DNA of 22,500 bases, from contig JABUQX010065645.1 of assembly GCA_015478945.1 (NCBI GenBank), positions 1 to 22,500 on the forward strand, given 5' to 3'. Shown here piece by piece: positions 21,466 through 22,500 of the stretch. The stretch is from Trachelipus rathkii. Its lineage: Eukaryota > Arthropoda > Malacostraca > Isopoda > Trachelipodidae. The stretch's first letter is position 1, and each line of letters opens with the position of its first letter. The position numbers and the translations under genes are program-made. The notes under the pieces were generated by a model, which was not told where the DNA came from, made no database searches, and worked only from the letters and a program-made list of their open reading frames with translations.

Positions 21466-21484
21466 TTTCGTCTGAGCTTCGATA

Positions 21485-21545
21485 TTCGATATTTTTGAAT
21501 TCATCGATATATCGATATATTTAAAGTTATCGATATATCGATATC
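21485..21545. promoter_or_regulatory. Clustered TATCGATA palindromes
   Basis: TCGATATATCGATATA at about 21,506 and ATCGATATATCGATAT at about 21,528 are near-identical palindromic blocks, preceded by TTCGATATTCGATATT at 21,478. TATCGATA is the DRE site bound by DREF/BEAF-type factors in Drosophila, and such words are also found as subterminal repeats of hAT transposons in arthropods. Which applies here is not decidable from the sequence. Confidence 0.4.
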
Positions 21546-21870
21546 CAGCGATAATAAACAAAAAATCGTCTATTCGGATTTTGACCTTGTAGGATTAAGT
21601 TGATATCGCTTGTGCTGTGCAAACTTAAATTTAAAGATTTATTTATTTATTTAGTGACTTTTAAATATTAATTTATATTTGTCATTTAATACATATTTAT
21701 AATGAGAATGGCCTTTAAAAGCCTTCCTAAAGCATTTTCATTGCATTTTACAAGACATAAAGCAGGTAAATAATATATGGCAAAATTTTTAAGGAAAATA
21801 GGTACAATTTTTTATATTCTAATGACGAAAGATTCAAAGTAACTATGGCAAGTAAATCACTACTATTTTA
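21546..21870. other. AT-rich stretch with a weak first-exon candidate
   Basis: ATG at 21,702 opens MRMAFKSLPKAFSLHFTRHK and meets GCAG|GTAAAT at 21,765-21,766, a donor-like signal. It lies about 160 bp after the TATCGATA cluster. The peptide is short and unrecognised, so this is not called as a gene. Confidence 0.25.
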
Positions 21871-21905
21871 TATATATATATATATCATGGCCATATAGGG
21901 GGCTC

Positions 21906-21948
<43 letters not shown>

Positions 21949-21988
21949 TCTATATATATACTTCATATATATATATATCATGTACATA
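21871..21988. repeat. TA array with CATGGCCATATAGGGGGCTC interruption
   Basis: TA runs at 21,871-21,885, 21,909-21,947 and 21,971-21,979. ATCATG(G/T)(C/A)CATATAGGGG(G)CTCGG occurs twice (about 21,885-21,907 and 21,978-21,999), a short direct repeat around the middle TA run. Confidence 0.9.
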
Positions 21989-21989
21989 T

Positions 21990-22381
21990 AGGGGCTCGGC
22001 TCGAGGCCTAAAAGAGTTTACCACCCTTTTGGGGGCTCCGAGCCGATGGCTGAAGGGGGATGTTTCATACCCCGGAGGATGGTCGGAGGAACCCCCGCGA
22101 CACCCAAAAACACAAAGAGCGGGGTTCCGGAGACCATCCCGGGAGGGGGATCCCACCCCTTAGTCCACCTAGAGGCCGAGCCCCGACTCGGCGCATCGGG
22201 GTGGTCTACCGTGGGTAGTCGTTGGTTGCTTACCCTAACACTCCGGGCGCCCTATTTTTTTTTTTTTGCGGTCAAAAGTCTTTTTCTTCTGTGCCATGCA
22301 CTTAATACAACAATGTATATGCCCCTTACTGTAGGTGCTGTTGTTCTCTAGTTACATGATGTCGGCTTTAGACACTCTGAA
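21990..22381 (+). mobile_element. GC-rich repeat core, copy 3, with a TIR-element right end
   Basis: 21,990-22,255 is the best-preserved GC-rich core, ending in a 13-T run. It is followed to 22,381 by a tail whose last 50 bp (TGTAGGTGCTGTTGTTCTC, TAGTTACATGATGTCGGC) resemble the right end of the element at 1703-2357 (TGTAGCTGTTATAG, TAGTTACATGCCTGGCC). The matching left end is not visible. Within the core CCACC, GCCGAG, CTCGGC and GGTGG form a nested stem-loop (22,159-22,205). Frames on both strands are open for 60-100 codons but lack recognisable domains and follow from the high GC. Confidence 0.6.
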
Positions 22382-22404
22382 TATATATACATATATATAC
22401 TCTC

Positions 22405-22472
<68 letters not shown>

Positions 22473-22500
22473 CGGAAGAACACACATATATCCAATAACC
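22382..22500. repeat. (TA)n array to near the window end
   Basis: Short TA runs with ACAT and ACTCTC interruptions, then a clean run from about 22,412 to 22,467. The last 30 bases (ATCGGAAGAACACACATATA) are unassigned. Confidence 0.95.

Noticed and set aside
21702..21765. A possible first coding exon (MRMAFKSL...) with a GTAAAT donor.
   Set aside because: Too short, unrecognised and without transcript evidence; mentioned only in the spacer entry.

Overview
This window is eukaryotic, very AT-rich and almost entirely repeats. Alternating (TA)n arrays up to about 150 bp, (CT)n/(GA)n tracts, an (AACCT)n array (complement of the arthropod telomere unit TTAGG), and decayed LINE, Merlin-like and hAT-like elements together suggest an arthropod. 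A decapod crustacean is most likely, because the LINE families look like those common in shrimp and crab genomes. That placement is my recollection of family resemblance, not a search. I see no operons, CRISPR, rRNA or intact tRNA genes, and no complete host gene.

Layout. 0.2-1.5 kb: an element with ~143-bp terminal inverted repeats (TIRs), bounded by TA arrays. It holds a frameshifted N-terminal piece of a Merlin/ISXO2-like transposase; where the catalytic domain should be there is an (AACCT)n-(CT)n-(TA)n compound array. 1.7-2.36 kb: a second TIR element, also exactly bounded by TA arrays, with a GC-rich core that recurs at 21.0 and 22.1 kb. 2.45-3.2 kb: the 3' end of LINE family A (plus strand). 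3.8 kb: a short coding-like block, either an exon or a mariner-type transposase scrap. 4.0-5.3 kb: a ~0.5-kb unit duplicated in tandem around TA arrays. 6.3 kb: a tiny LINE 3' end. 6.86-8.07 kb: an undescribed ~196-bp satellite whose copies switch orientation near 7.34 kb. 8.09-8.85 kb: dense TA/CT arrays, then a weak tRNA-like SINE scrap. 9.98-10.74 kb: an AT-rich tandem repeat of ~75-80 bp. 11.48-11.60 kb: a candidate terminal host exon behind a strong splice acceptor. 11.64-14.19 kb (minus): a longer copy of LINE family A with endonuclease and reverse transcriptase remains. 14.97-16.29 kb (minus): a jockey/CR1-like LINE 3' half. 17.0-17.2 kb: two long (CT)n tracts. 19.18-20.16 kb (minus): a hAT transposase pseudogene. 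21.5 kb: TATCGATA palindromes. 21.0 and 22.1 kb: the other two GC-rich cores.

The recurring theme is that TA arrays sit at element edges. Both TIR elements are bounded by them on both sides, two LINE fragments are cut off directly at TA arrays, and a third begins shortly after one. From about 16.3 kb onward the TA arrays are no longer clean and carry recurring interruptions (AACC, AATAAT, ACTCT), which may be biological decay or an assembly or base-calling artefact. Nothing here appears to work as a joint pathway; all recognised coding remains are inactivated mobile-element genes.
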